Assembly (NCBI GenBank): GCA_963693085.1
Contig: OY856412.1
Span: 1,406,642,694 to 1,406,706,693 of the forward strand
DNA length: 64,000 bases
Reading direction: 5' to 3'
Source: Alisma plantago-aquatica
Taxonomy: Eukaryota; Streptophyta; Magnoliopsida; Alismatales; Alismataceae
The notes beneath the pieces were generated by a model, which was given only the letters and a program-made list of their open reading frames with translations, did no database searches and was not told where the DNA came from. Below, piece by piece: positions 14,176 through 27,400 of this stretch; position 1 is the stretch's first letter; each line of letters starts with the position of its first letter. The position numbers and the translations under genes are program-made.

Positions 14176-16400
14176 TTGTTACCATATATCCCTACATGGG
14201 GTGCCTACTTGCACCTTAGTTTGGGAGGTGACATCTACCTATGGTTGAACTTAGGGTTTCCCCTCATAGATGGGATACCTTGAGTGATAGAACTTGATGG
14301 TTCACCTTGTGAGTTGGGATCTGATGGATTTATTGGTGTGTTGGGATCCGATGTTGGTTCCTAGAGGTGTGAGAGTTGATGTTTACCCCTCTTGGAGCTC
14401 CTTGGATCGATGGTTCAACAAGAGAGGTGCTAAACCTACGGTGATGCTAGGATTTTCACCCTTGTGACCAAGGGGTCATGATTCAATGGTTCCCCTATGT
14501 TAGAGGTCGCTGGCTATCCTCAGAGTCAAGATTGGATGGTCCTCCTGACTCCCAGAATTGATGGAACTGCTATTTTCATGGAAGTGATTCTTTTGACCAT
14601 GGACACATGGCAAACATAGCTAGACACCTTAACCTTCTCTTCTCTCTCACACATAGCTCTATATACCTCCCTCCTTACATGCAAAAGAGTTCTTTATGCA
14701 ACTATCTCTCCCTCTCTTCTTCCTTGCTGCTTGGATCTCATCCCCCTTGCGTGGTGGAGGAGAAGGAGCCAATGTAGAAGAAGCTTGGTTGATCTTGCTT
14801 GCATGTGCACCTAGGGGTTGGATCTATCTTCTCTTTGAGATTGTGAAGCTTCCTTAGCTTGTTCATGACCTAAGCAAGTAAGGTTCTCTTCTTTCCTTCT
14901 TTTTACTTTATGCCCTGCCTTTTTTCTCCTCCTTCTTGGTCAAATCTATGGTGGAGCTTGTGCTAGAGCTTGAAGAACACCTCTTTCTTTCTTCCTTGAC
15001 CTAGGGTTTGCTTCCTTTTTGAAGAAGGAGCTAGCTTAGCCGAGTGGAGTGCTCAAGCTATGGTTTCTATCTTCTTTCCTCGAGATACCTTGTTGTTTGG
15101 AGCTCCATCTTCAATCTTGAGATGAGTTATATAACTTTCTTCACGTTTATTGCTTACTCCTACATTGCATGTACATGATATTGCTCTAAAAACAAAACTC
15201 TAAGTAAAAAGATGCTATCTTTCCTAGGGTTGAGCCTAAGTAGTATTTCTTGAGTAGTTTATCTTCTTGGATGAACCCTAACCCTTGTGCATGATCCTTC
15301 TTTGGTAGTGGATGTTATGTACCTTACATGTATGTAGAAAACAATGGGTTTTGCTCACTCAAATGATGGTTCCTTCTTAGGGTTTTGCGCTGATTTCCTT
15401 CCTTGTATTGCAACCCGATGGTTTGGTTTTGGTACTATTTTGGTTGACCTTCTTGTGCCAACTGATGGTCTCCACTTAGCTTCTATTTTGGACCTTTTTA
15501 TGCTTGAGAAATGATAGTTTTGGTTCTCCCTCATATGGTGCAAATTGATGGTTTTTGTCCCTTGATTCTACGGTTTCTTTGAGGTGAACATGGCTTTCCC
15601 TTAGTGTTTTGGACTGATTTCTACCTTGTTCATGATTTGAAGGTTGGGCCTCTTATGCCAACCAATGGCGGGTACCTTATTTGCTATTTGGAATTTCTTT
15701 TGTGCTTGAAACTGATGGCTATGTTTCCTATCACATCTGATGGTTTTGATGCTCTCTTAAGTGGCTAAATCGATGGTCTTAAAATCTACCAAATGATGGT
15801 TTCTGTGGTTTCTCAAATGATGGATTTGTTGATATATTTCCTCACCTAGTGATGACACTCAATGGCTCTACTGGATCAAGTCTTGATGGTGTCATTGGCC
15901 CTTTGGTTGATGTTTCTCAACCAATGGGTTCACTGGTTGCTAGGTCAATGTTTTCCTTGATGTCAACATCCGATGGTGGCATAGTTGTCCACAACTGATG
16001 GTGGACCTGGTGTCCACAACCAGTGGTAATTCTGAGGTCAGCAAACAATGGTACTTCTAGGTGTGTAATCTTATGGCTTCTCATGATCCAATGGTGGTGA
16101 TTAATGCATATGATTCCATGGTTTTGTTTGCCTTGAACCCGATAGTCATATGTGTGGTTTATGATTTGATGGTTTGTGCATGCTGCACTGGATGGTTTGG
16201 ATTAAATTATTTAGAATCAATGGTTTTAAGTCCATGAGTTTGTTGTCTTATACAATCCGATGGTTTTTCCTATCTAACATCCAATGGTTTTGCATATATA
16301 TGAATCAATGGTTGATGAGACCTAAGTTTTGATGACTTGGTTTGATGCTACAATATGATGGTTAAACCTTGTGTTATCTATGAGTTCATACTTGAGTATA
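14176..16400 (+). repeat. Field of dispersed GATGGTT-like motifs with a TATA box
   Basis: About forty degenerate copies of a motif near TCCGATGGTTT (also AATGGTT, GATGGTC, TTGATGG) recur every 30-60 bp, from about 14290 to 14580 and again from 15360 to 16400. Between the blocks lies CTCTATATACC (14657-14667) followed by a CT-rich, leader-like stretch. No ORF. It may be the promoter-bearing LTR of another element; the borders were not found. Confidence 0.5.
14657..14667 (+). promoter_or_regulatory. Possible TATA box downstream of GATGGTT array
   Basis: CTCTATATACC lies about 80 bp after the first motif block and before CT-rich sequence. Only its position supports it. Confidence 0.35.
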
Positions 16401-17779
16401 GTATGGGATTCGATGGTAATGATTTACCTTGTGCATCCATAATCATATGTGGATGTTGTGTGTGAAGGATGTTCTTTGACCTAAGTAAGAGTATGAACCT
16501 ATGGTTTAGTTTGAGGTGCTGATTTATAACATCACTTCCACCTATTTTGTTGAACTTAACTTAATGCAATTAAGGAATGATGGTAAATCATACTTAGCTT
16601 CCTTGTATGGTATGATGAAGGAATATTCTCTCTAATGTTTGTTCTAACCCTAATTTGTTTACTAGTGGTTATCATATCCTTATGATTGATGCTTTATTTT
16701 ATGCTACCATGTGAACATCATAGCGCTTTATTGCAATGTTCTGTTGGACCTATGTATCACAAGTATGGTGATGGTATGTTGAACCTTCTTCAAGGTGTTG
16801 AAAGATGATGATGATCATGCAGGAAATGATGTGATGGTCTTTGTGACTTTTTGACATATCTTGAGCCCTTATGGAGGTGTAACCCTCTTCATGTTGACAA
16901 GGGTTGGTTTCCTGGGATAATGTGATAAGGATTATTACCTTGCAATGGTGTGATGACCAGTATAGTCTCATGGATAGTAATAGAATATTACTATGTGATG
17001 ATGAGATGAGGAAATACATCTGATACGCTTTATATCTTCTGGAGTTGCTATATATATCAATGCTTGTTAGCAATGAGGTAGTGTTTGTATGTCCATTTGT
17101 TTGAAGTAGCCTTAACTCACCCAATTAGTAATAACTAATTTAGTGAAACACTATTCATGTAGTGCTCTGTGTCGTAGAACCATTCAGTTTCAGGACTTGC
17201 TAGATGGGGAAATGAGTATTCCTATGGGAGGCTCAGAGTGCATACTATTGAGTATGTGGGGTGTAAGAGACTTTGTGTCCTTGACATCTTGATCCCAAGG
17301 TTATGGAGGGTGGCTGCGGTCATGCCTCAGATTGAGAGCGGTTGAGGTAGTGTCTCAAATATTTGCATATGTGATGTGATTGAGGACAACTGTAGTTGCA
17401 CCTCAGATGATAGGGTTTTGTATACCCTGGTTTCTAGTGTTGCGGCCTGTATCAAGGGCGTACAAGGTGTTAGCAACTTGACTATATGTCACTGCAAGCA
17501 GTTTGACTGATATGTCACTACAATTCACTTGTACTAACCAAGGGGAAGAGATCTTAGGATTTTGGCTCTCCGAGATCTTGTATGGAGCTGATTGCGACCA
17601 AGCGATGGTCAGTTGGAAGTTTGGGTGGTACGATTCAAACTCCCCATGGGCTAATAAAAGACGTAATCCAACTGTGTAGTATATCTGTCAGGGTTATGCA
17701 TAGTGCTTCACATCAGATGATAACCCTTATTTTGTCCTTTTATATATAGATGTTGTATAATGCAATATAGAAGGTAGCT

Positions 17780-17965
17780 ATGCTTATGATATTAGATACT
17801 CATGCTGATAGATATACTCATGTTGATAGATATGCTACACTACTAGACTTGCTTATGATGTTATCTATGCTTATGCTGCTAGACTTGCTTATGATGATAG
17901 ATATGCTTATGCTGCTAGACTTGCCTATGATGTTAGCTATGCTTATGCTATTAGCAATGTATATG
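17780..17965 (+). repeat. Degenerate 36-bp tandem repeat
   Basis: Units of the type CTAGACTTGCTTATGATG...TATGCTTATGCTG recur at about 36 bp. Because 36 is a multiple of three, the 76-codon methionine/leucine-rich ORF over it stays open; it is not a gene. Confidence 0.7.
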
Positions 17966-18392
17966 ATGATTGTCAAGCTAATGATGATATTTTTATATGT
18001 TCCTTTATAAACCTTGTTAATCATGACTCTTATTGTGCTTATTTGTATAAATTTCTTTACCTACTTAACTATTTAATTAAATAACTTATTGTAATCTATT
18101 AGCATTGCTGATAATTACAACTCTCTCTAGGACATGGGTCTCACCTTGTGGGTCACCACATCTTTTTAGGTGATCGGTAACAACAACACCAGACATGTGG
18201 TAGTGAGGAGGAGCTATGGCGATGGAACTTAGAGAAGGTTTTTAGATGTCTAGTACATCCTAAAGTCATCCTTGTACTCTCAGGTCGGGATGGGAAAGTT
18301 TGTATACGATGTTTCAATCGACTCAAACATTTGGTAGCATTCTGATGCTTGTATATGTGGTATATGTGGATCTTGTTCTTTTATATATATAT

Positions 18393-18429
18393 ATGTGTGT
18401 GTATGTATGTATGTATGTATGTATGTATG

Positions 18430-18495
<66 letters not shown>
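18393..18495. repeat. (GTAT)n followed by (TA)n microsatellite
   Basis: GTGTGTGTATGTATGT... passes into TATATATA with a single interruption. Overlapping ORFs are artefacts. Confidence 0.95.
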
Positions 18496-18500
<5 letters not shown>

Positions 18501-18579
18501 TATATTTATGTGTGTGTGTTGCGTCTAGGGCCACGGTGCAATTGTAAAAGTACTTCGCATAATATGAATATATGAAGAT

Positions 18580-21128
18580 GTTGGACTTTTATGTAAATGT
18601 TCTTGGACATGTTTGGAATGTTTAATCAATTTTAATTATCCCCTTCTTATGATATGATGTTAATTAGTAATCGATCGTGCTTTGAGTTTTGAGTAATCTA
18701 GTTTCACATGATCGATTCTCACACTGGACATGTTAAGAACAACTGAAGTTCGTTCCTTGATAAAAGCTAGGTGGACTTTCCAGAAACCCTATACTAAATA
18801 AATCTAACTATACATAATCCTCCATTGACTCATTTAACATATACCCATTGACTCAAGCTAGACCCTATTTCTATACATAGATGATGCAATTATGAAGTGC
18901 ACTAGCAAATACCTCAGGATCTCCTAAAATTATCCATCCACCTCATTAAATTTGGTCCATTATAGGTAGACATGCCATATCTTTTCAACGATCTTATTTT
19001 TTGTTGTTTTAGCCAAACACTCACTAAAAATGAGCTATTTTCTCCCCTATATTACAACAACTGTAGTGTTATTTTGAGGTGTTTCTTGTATTTTTGACAT
19101 AGCAATAGTTAACTTGGATTTTTTGTCACCTTGAAAAGTTTATTTGTGGGTTTTTCTAGACTATCATCCCTTCTTCCTTGGTTTTGACTCTTAGGGTTCT
19201 CCCCAACCATGGAATATTGGTTCTAGTGTATTTGTGCATGACATGACCATTCTAATGGGTCAACAACCTCATTAATTCCTGACGATCACGTTGGAGTTTG
19301 AGAAAGAGTTTGAGTTGCGAAGTTTCCTTGCTTTAGGTTTGATTTTCAAGCTTCTGGGGAAGTTTTTGGTGTTGATCGAGGAAGAAGAACCATGTAATAT
19401 TTTTCATCAAATTGCCTTGCATCTAAATGTTTTTGTCTTTAAAACCATGGGTAGATTGGTAATTTTCATGCTTTTTTTTATCAATACACGATTATATGCT
19501 TAGAGGACAAGTAATTGAATGTTCTAGTAATATGCACAAGGTTTAGCACGTCATCAAAGGGCACAATGGTCTTTCTGATCCCCTTTTTCTAAAAATACAC
19601 TAAATACTACATCTTGTAAAATACATAAATAATTTGAGAAGATAAAAAAATACAAATAAATAGGTTTTTGAAATCACAAACATGATATCTTTCTATATAG
19701 GATAGTTTTGTGTTTAATTTGAAATTCTCCTAGAATGTAATTTTAGGATTTATTAATTAAAGAATATTGAACCCTAATCGGTTAAAATAATGTGCATAAC
19801 TTTGTTAAACCTAAATGGGGGATATTAGTAGATTTTTCTTTCTAAAATCAAAGTTAAGACATGTCCATACACTCAATTTCCTTTGGGGAACTATGATGAT
19901 TGGAATACTATTTCCCCTATATGTTGCATTATTGTTGTTGCTAAAGTCATGTAGGCTTTTGCAAATTCTTATATTTTCATATTTCCTTCCCGGATGACTA
20001 AAATTTTATGGATTCATTACTAATGGCCCTCTAGCCCAAATTTGATGTACATATGGATGTTCTCACCCCTTTTCATTAGTATTATTGGACCGAGCTTACG
20101 ACCTTGCCTACTCTATTATGCATGTGTGATTTTGACTAGTCATAACTAGAAGGGGATACACCATAATTTTAGGCACTATGTTTTGTTCACATTCTAGGCA
20201 CTAAGTTTTATTCCCCCTAACTCATGTGATATACCTAGGCACTGGGTTTTATCCCATGCCATGCACTGAGGTTTCACTCATCTAGCCATGAAGTGAGGTT
20301 TTATTCCTCCTGCAATACTATATTTTATTTGGCACTAAATTTTAATTCATCGTGTCCTTAGGTTAAAATATATGGTTTGCATATTTGGTTTTTAGCTTAT
20401 TCTAGTCTTTCTTGTAATTACAATGCACTATTGCTATGGGAGTCTTATGGAAGTGGTTTGAAAAGGAAATTTTTCTAGGAAATCATGATATCTCTTAATA
20501 AATGAATGTCTCATCTACTTGAAGTCAATCATCCCTAGGATGTACGTCCTTTTGAACTATATCCTTAATTGGTAATTTCTCAATTTTGTTCTAATGGCTA
20601 AATATTTTTTTGGTTTCATATACACTGCTTATGTTGATTATGCTTCTGTTTTGTCATTCTTCTTCTAGGTGTTGTCACCAACCCACCCGAAACTTGAGCA
20701 ACATGACATGAAGATCAGGAGTTTGGAAATGCTACTCAGGTCTAATTGTTGAGAAGTTTTGAGATGACTAGGTTTCCCATTGCAACCAATCTATATAGTT
20801 TAAATTTTCTATTTCCTTTAGTTGTCCTCTAAGGACCTGATGTTGAACAATAATGAATTTTGTAATAGTATAGTTCATTTTTCTATTGCTATAATACTTT
20901 TTTACCATTTTTATTGAGAAATTGGCATAAACCCATTACTTTGGTAAATGTTATTTTGAGGTTTTGTGGATGGAAATTTGTATGTTCTTTTTTCATAAGT
21001 AAGGAGTGGATCTCCTATCGGGTTCCACTCCTTACAGAAGACTTTTGTGGATAGTAGCACACCACTATGACACTCCTACTCCTTTAATGGATGCTTCTTG
21101 CCCTCACCATGCTACCTCAATCATCCTT
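18580..21128. other. Anonymous AT-rich DNA
   Basis: No recognisable gene or element. Near 20165-20340 a phrase like AGGCACTAAGTTTTATT recurs four or five times at irregular spacing. Short ORFs at 19291 and 19815 show no domain I recognise. Confidence 0.4.
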
Positions 21129-21199
21129 TATGGACATATCATCCATAACCATGCAAAGAAACTTATGGACATATCATCCATAACCATGCAAAGAAACTT
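21129..21199. repeat. Perfect 35-bp tandem duplication
   Basis: The sequence beginning TATGGACATATCATCCATAA occurs twice in succession with no difference that I can see, so the duplication is recent. Confidence 0.9.
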
Positions 21200-21429
21200 A
21201 TGCATGTGAGTGGAACAGGGTAAATGTAGTTGAAAAATAACATAAGTACTTTGCAAAAGTTTGAAATCACTTGGAAAAGTTATGTTCTTAACATGACAAG
21301 AATCGTAACATTGAAAAGTAAGTAGATTGATATGATTTACACAATACCATGGAAACTTACGTAGGTTAACATGACTAAAAAAGTAACATGGATTAACTAA
21401 GTGTATATAGTTTCTCACCTTATCTCACC

Positions 21430-21600
21430 CATAATGCTCACACACAATGAAGACTCATAGACATTGCTCCCACAAAGCTCATAAATTTAGTTATGGCTCA
21501 CATTAATTTCTCCAACATAGCTCATAAGGCTAGTTAAGGCTCATATGTATTCTCCCACAAAGTTGAGAAGGTCAATTAGGGCTCACACTGTAACTCACAA
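21430..21600. repeat. Dispersed GCTCATAAGGCTAGTTAAGGCTCA-type repeat, copy 1
   Basis: Phrases such as CCCACAAAGCTCATAA and GTTAAGGCTCA recur here and again at 26040-26140, within similar AT-rich, ACATGAT-rich sequence. The two loci are probably diverged copies of one mobile element. No coding part is seen. Confidence 0.45.
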
Positions 21601-22504
21601 AATTTTGCATAACAGCCAAGGATACATATATTTACACCTTGGTACATGCATCTACCTAAGACTCTACTCTATCATTTCTCATATCTCCATCAATTGCACT
21701 ATTTCTCCCTTTTAAGAAGATCTCCTTGATGCATTGTGGGCAATCAAGACAGAGGCCTATTATAGTTGGTTGTTTCAAAAAAAAATTCTAGTTCATCAAC
21801 TAGATGTATCCGAATCTAATTCTTATGTAAATTTTGATTAATCTATGATCTATGATATATATCACATATCTTTAGGATTAGCAACTTATATATACATGGA
21901 CATGACCTCATGTTGTAGGCCAAGTCAACTTCCCTATTAGAGTCACTAGTGAGGATTCAAGGCTCAGTATTATGTTCTTTCACATAGGATGTTCCATACA
22001 TCTTTGTATATAGTTACCCTAAGAGAGGTCTAGTCGAGGGAGACAACGTGAGCTGCCTGCTACTAGTTCCCCTTGTGGTTCCTAATTATGAAGCAAGTTG
22101 ATTGAATGTTTCTTCTACAATCAGTGTATGTGTCCACATTCAAAACCAAATATCCTTATCGTGGATGATCCCAAGGGAACAACTATGTGTTCTTATGATG
22201 CAACCCTATTTTAGGGCTTCATCTTGTGTCATTTTTCTCATTATATATTCACATCTAAACATAGTAGAATGCAAGTTAAATTCCCCAATATGGATATTAT
22301 TGTCAAATGCACTTATGGACGTTCTTTGCATACTTTTCAGGTACTTGGACCATGCTTTGGATGGATAAGAGAGAAGGAAGGAGTTCTAGGAGTCCTCCCC
22401 TCATGGAGGGGTTCAAAGAAGACCCCAAAGCTCCCTCAACCTACCCCTAATGGCCAAGGTTCGACACCAAGCAAAGAATTCCATTGATCATGAATATTGA
22501 AGTT

Positions 22505-22945
22505 GATTTTGCTACTGAAGACCCCAGCACGACTGTGGTGCCAAGGAACGACCGTGCTAGCCAATGTAAAAGTTACAGGGAAAATCCCAAATTTGCAAGC
22601 TATAGCAACATCGCCACCACAGTCGTGCTACCCAGCACAGTCGTACCATGAAGCCCCCAAAATGACCGTGCTACCCAGCACGGCCATGCTAGCTGAAGAC
22701 AAAATGAGTGTGCTGAAGGGAACAACCTCACCTCCAACTCAACCACTACAGTTGTGCTACCCAGCACAACCTTTCTACCTAGCCTCCACCACGACCATGC
22801 TGTTCAGCATAGTCGTGCTACTAGCCTCCATTTCACCACCTCAACCTGTGATTTTTCCACTTTCCTAGAACGACCGTTCCACACCACCACGATCGTTCCT
22901 ACCTCTACCCACCACAGCTGTGCTGCCCAGCACGGCCGTGCTACT
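22505..22945 (+). promoter_or_regulatory. AGCACGGCCGTGCT motif array
   Basis: About fourteen copies or half-copies of the palindrome AGCACGGCCGTGCT, many as head-to-tail pairs joined by ACCC (GTGCTACCCAGCACGG). The most complete copy lies at about 22930-22943. A TATA box follows at 23018. Confidence 0.65.
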
Positions 22946-23017
22946 ACCTAAACCCTTGCATTTTCTGCACTATTTTTCCAACAATGCTCCTACTTACCCT
23001 AGTACTTCCACCACCAC

Positions 23018-23027
23018 CTATATATAC
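23018..23027 (+). promoter_or_regulatory. TATA box downstream of AGCACGGCCGTGCT array
   Basis: CTATATATAC, about 75 bp after the last motif copy. Confidence 0.5.
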
Positions 23028-24480
23028 ATGGGTGGCGACCACAACACTAGGTTAGCTTCCATTACTCCTCTCCACCCACTCTTGAGCATTCATTGCCTCC
23101 CCTTGCATTTATGCTCTCGATCTACTATTTCCACCTCATTTTCCACCATAGAAACCTATTTTTCTGGGTTTTCTACCATAATCCCATTCATTTCCATGCC
23201 CATCATCCACCTTGGAGGAGGGAGGTCACCCTACAACATCTAGGAGGTGAAGGAGAATGATCTACTTAGAGCTCCATGGAGTCCTATCCCCTTCTTATCA
23301 TTACTTTTATCTTTTCTTTGATCATGTCTAGCTAAGCCCCTAGTGGTGGACTATTTGGGGTTAAAATGTGACTTTGATACCATGTTGGGGGAAAATAACT
23401 TGTAATGAATATGATTTAATTCTATGATGATTGCCTCTTGCTTCTATCTCATTTCCCATTTTATTGCATGTGGTTTGTGCTTTTAACATAGATTGCTTGC
23501 TTTGAGATGCTTGATGACACTTAGCTTCTAGGGAAAATTGTAATGTATGTGGCAATCTTAGGAATGGCTCCTAGGTCCAATTAGTGGATCCCTAGCAAGA
23601 CCCCTTTGTTCCTACATACATCTCCCTTCTCCTACAAGTGAGTGTGAGATATAAGTAGCTAGTGTAAGTGTGATTGGTGAAATTGCCTAGAGCTTCCTAA
23701 AGGCTAGATGGCAAGTAACATGAGGTGAAACACCCTCATCTCTACTCCCATTTCTATCCTTGTCTCTCAATTTCCCCAATACCACTTATCCTATAAACCT
23801 AGACTTGCCAAGTCTTACTATAATTACATCTAACCCTAGTTCTCCAACTAGTACTATAGGGTATATTCTAATAACACTTGCCTTGTTGTTTGGTTTGGTA
23901 ATCTAGATTGAATTGTGAGTTTTGCATGCTATGTTGACCTTCCCCCAACTAATGTCAAATTACATTCCCAAACGGCCCACCTATCCAATCCATTGCTTAA
24001 AACCTAATTTTTCATTTTAGCTTGTTAATGCTAGTTTAGCTTAATTGCCTTTGTTCACTTTAGCTGATTGCTTAGTCTTGTTAATTAGGGTTAACCTAGA
24101 TCCTTTCTTGCTCTAGTGTTTAGCTTAGTTCTTAGTTGCTAATTGCCTTGCTAGAGTAGTGTAGATCATCTTTCTCTTTTTTAGTTGATTGCTTAATCTA
24201 GTATCTTAGACCTAACTTGCCTAAGATAATCTAGTTTTTGGTAATCTAGTTTTCATATTTCCTTTACTTGCCTTCTTGCTTAGTGTAATCAAACCAAACC
24301 CAATTTTAAACCCTTTAACCCTAGTCTCTCCTGTAGGAACGTAGCCAACACAAACCTAGCTCTAGTGCCCCCCTCTATCCCAGAGGATCGACCCCCTTGC
24401 TTGCCTCTCATCTATACCATAACATGACCCCGTGCACTTACGAGAACATATTTTAGTATTGTGAGTGAACCTAGTTTGGG

Positions 24481-27400
24481 GACCTTATAAATTTGAAAGA
24501 TCACACGTGCATGCAATACCACACCATCTTCTTCTGAACATGATGTGTTGGGTCTTCATACATTGTCTTGTTGATCAAGAGAGCCTCCACTTGGATGTAG
24601 TTTCTAGCTAATGTGAAGATTTCTCTAATTTATCGAAGACCTTGTCATTTCTAGTCTTCAATATCATCCAACAATTGACATTAAATATAGTTTTCTATCC
24701 CTCTATCTTTTTCAATGAAGTGAGGTTGTATTTTACCACCCTTCCTCTGTAGTATAGCTGAAAATTTTAGCTTCATTGAATTCAAAAATACCAATTTTTG
24801 GGTATTTAATATTGGAAAACATATGGAAAATGTTATAGATTTGATATACGTAATTAAATTTTGATAGAAATTTGCATGTTAGAAGAATAATCTATGGGTA
24901 AAATTGCAAATAACATAGAGTTGTAAACATTTCTAATACACAATTTGGAAATAATGTTTGTAAAATTGTCTACCATTTATATATTTAATATAAGATAATT
25001 TTGAAAGAACCGGCAATCTTCCTTTTATAGTAAGTCTATGGTGACAGTTACATGGAAGGAGAGAAGATAGCCTTTCCCCTCATGATAATATTAGATCTCA
25101 ACTCCTAGGCCCTCCTCTTTGACTTTTGACTCACACTTAAAGATAGGCTTCATGATATCTTTAAACCAATGGAGGAGTGCAGTCGTCACCACCTACTCAT
25201 GATATTTTTGGGTGTGTCACATACATTGATATCATGCATAAGAAATAATTGAAAGCTAACCATCATAGGAACACATTTCATTTCTCATTCTCAAAAGTTT
25301 GTATAAGATGGAAATATAAAACAACTAATGACATGACCAAAGAGTTAAGCATAAACAAACTAGTCTTACTACATGAAATTAAACATATGTTGGATAATGG
25401 AACCCCACCAGGAAACTCCTAGTCTTTCATTAGGTCCTCCATGTTCTATCATGATGTCCTAATTTTCCTGTGTTCTTCACCAGTGGAAATCTCGTTCCTA
25501 GCCATGCACTGAAAAAAAAAATCAGTAAGTTACATGAGTATTCTATATACATGAAATACTAGAATATGAAAATGACTATACATTATTCTTAAACATGATG
25601 CAAGAAAGCTAACATAAACTAAAGGAGACTTGAACATGAATATATGATCTTTCTTGAAGTTTTGTTATTATCTTTTAATGTAGCTTATACTGGATACTTG
25701 TACACTAGTACATGGGTCTCATGGCCTGCACTCTGGCATGGGTCATCTTATCTGAATCGACCTACAATAAGGGCCTAGGACTCATGGCCTGCACTAAGGA
25801 CCTGGACCTCATGACCTACACTAAGGGCCTAGGTCATGTCTCTTGAGTTGACTTGCACTAAGGCCTGAGTCTAACTCGGTCATCTTAATTCTTATCTTAA
25901 CTTAAATCTTATTGCATGAAAATAACTTGAAACATGAGTACTTAACATGATTAACATAATTACTTGAAGACCTAAGTAAATCAACATGATTACATGAAAA
26001 CTATGTGTGTTATGTTAAGTTAATATCGTCCCTCTCTTGAGTGCATCACATTGCTCATAAGACCGGTTAAGGCTCACATAAGGTCGACTAAGACTCACAT
26101 AATGATCCCACAAAGCTCATAAGGCTGGTTAAAGCTCACGTAAACATTAGCATACTATATTAACCTAACATGATTTCTTAATCTTAAACATCATTATCAT
26201 AATCTCTTAATTCATTAATCATGATTAACATTATCTCTTGATTGATTAGCATGGCAGTGATACATAATATTTCACTTGAAATCATAAACATGAACACAAT
26301 ATAAATGTAATTTCTGAGCATGAACATGATTTTCCATAAATATGTAAATAATGAATATCTCACTTAATCTACTATTCTACTCTACTAAGCATGAATACTC
26401 GTCTCCGTCCTCCATACATCCTTAAACTCGTCGGGCTCTCAAGGATTAATAACAATCGCGGAGAAGTACGTCTCGCTCTTCAATATATCCCTTACAAATC
26501 TATTCGTTTCTGTTGGATTTCGCGTCATTATCTACTATAAATGCTCTCTCTACTCTCCACACAATTCTCATGTCAACAAAACTCTCTTCCATCCAGGAAT
26601 ATATATATTATATATGTTCCCATCATTATTTACTAGTAGTGTTTTATCTCCTCTTATCATAATTTAGATAGTGATCTGACTCTGCTCCGTCCTCGCCATT
26701 GTCAAACAGCATACCTATAATTCCAATATGTGCCGGCCGGAAGATGGGAAGGAGCGATGGGATCGTCCTGCTCTAGCATGTTTCGTTTCTTTCCATGGAT
26801 TTGGGAGGCGTAAGAGTGCTTCATTGTCATTACAAAATCCTACGTGGTTGATCATGCATCTATGCAATCTATTAAAGATTTAAGCCATGAACATTCCGCT
26901 TCATGCCACAAAGAGCAATTTGTGACAAACGAGAAGGCAAATATATATCATCCTTGATCTATTAATTCTCTGTTTCAAGCAGCCTACGCAGTCTCTGTCT
27001 TGGTACTTGAGAACTTCGCAAAAATGTTTCTATGTTAATTATCCCGTCTTCAAAGGCATACTATAATTACCCAATGTGATGGCGCCTTGTGATGGAAATT
27101 TTGAGTGCGGCTCCTCAGAACGGTGAATAAGTAAATAAAGATCTGTGCTAATCATCCTTTATGTTTCACGATCTGCATGTTCAAGTGTTTGGTTGTTCCA
27201 TTCAATATGGCCCAAACTTCATTGCTCACGTTACTTCCTCTGCAGTACCAGCGTTGTTACTTGTTGTTCCCGGACACATTGTTGTGCTCCGAACGCATCG
27301 CCATTCAAGTAAATTTTGTTTGTTTTGAAATTTTGATTAATTAGATTATGAGATTAGTTGTTGTGCTTTCAGAAAGAATCATTTTGCTATTGTTGTGCAT

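Larger units (their letters stand above)
16401..18579 (+). other. Probable LTR-retrotransposon debris
   Basis: No protein-coding signal. Small inverted repeats cluster near 17310-17410 and 17600 (for example TGAGG...CCTCA and GACCA-AGCGA-TGGTC). The end at 18130-18300 has the mixed CT-rich look of an LTR R/U5 region. A 36-bp tandem repeat and a microsatellite lie inside and are listed separately. Orientation and borders are uncertain. Confidence 0.35.
22340..24480 (+). repeat. LTR-like block of a gypsy (Athila/Tat-type) element
   Basis: A motif array (22505-22945), a TATA box (23018-23027) and a long CT-rich to AT-rich downstream region are followed near 24350-24480 by GAGGATCGACCCCC...CCGTGCACTTACGAGA. 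That phrasing is typical of the 3' ends of Athila/Tat-type LTRs. No TGGCGCC primer site follows, so it is a solo or truncated LTR. ORFs at 22102-22868 lie over the array and adjacent sequence and show no domain. Confidence 0.45.

Noticed and set aside
23366..23378. TTTGATACCATG as a minus-strand primer-binding site
   Set aside because: It has a mismatch to the initiator-Met complement and lies inside an LTR-like block without matching LTR ends; chance is likely.
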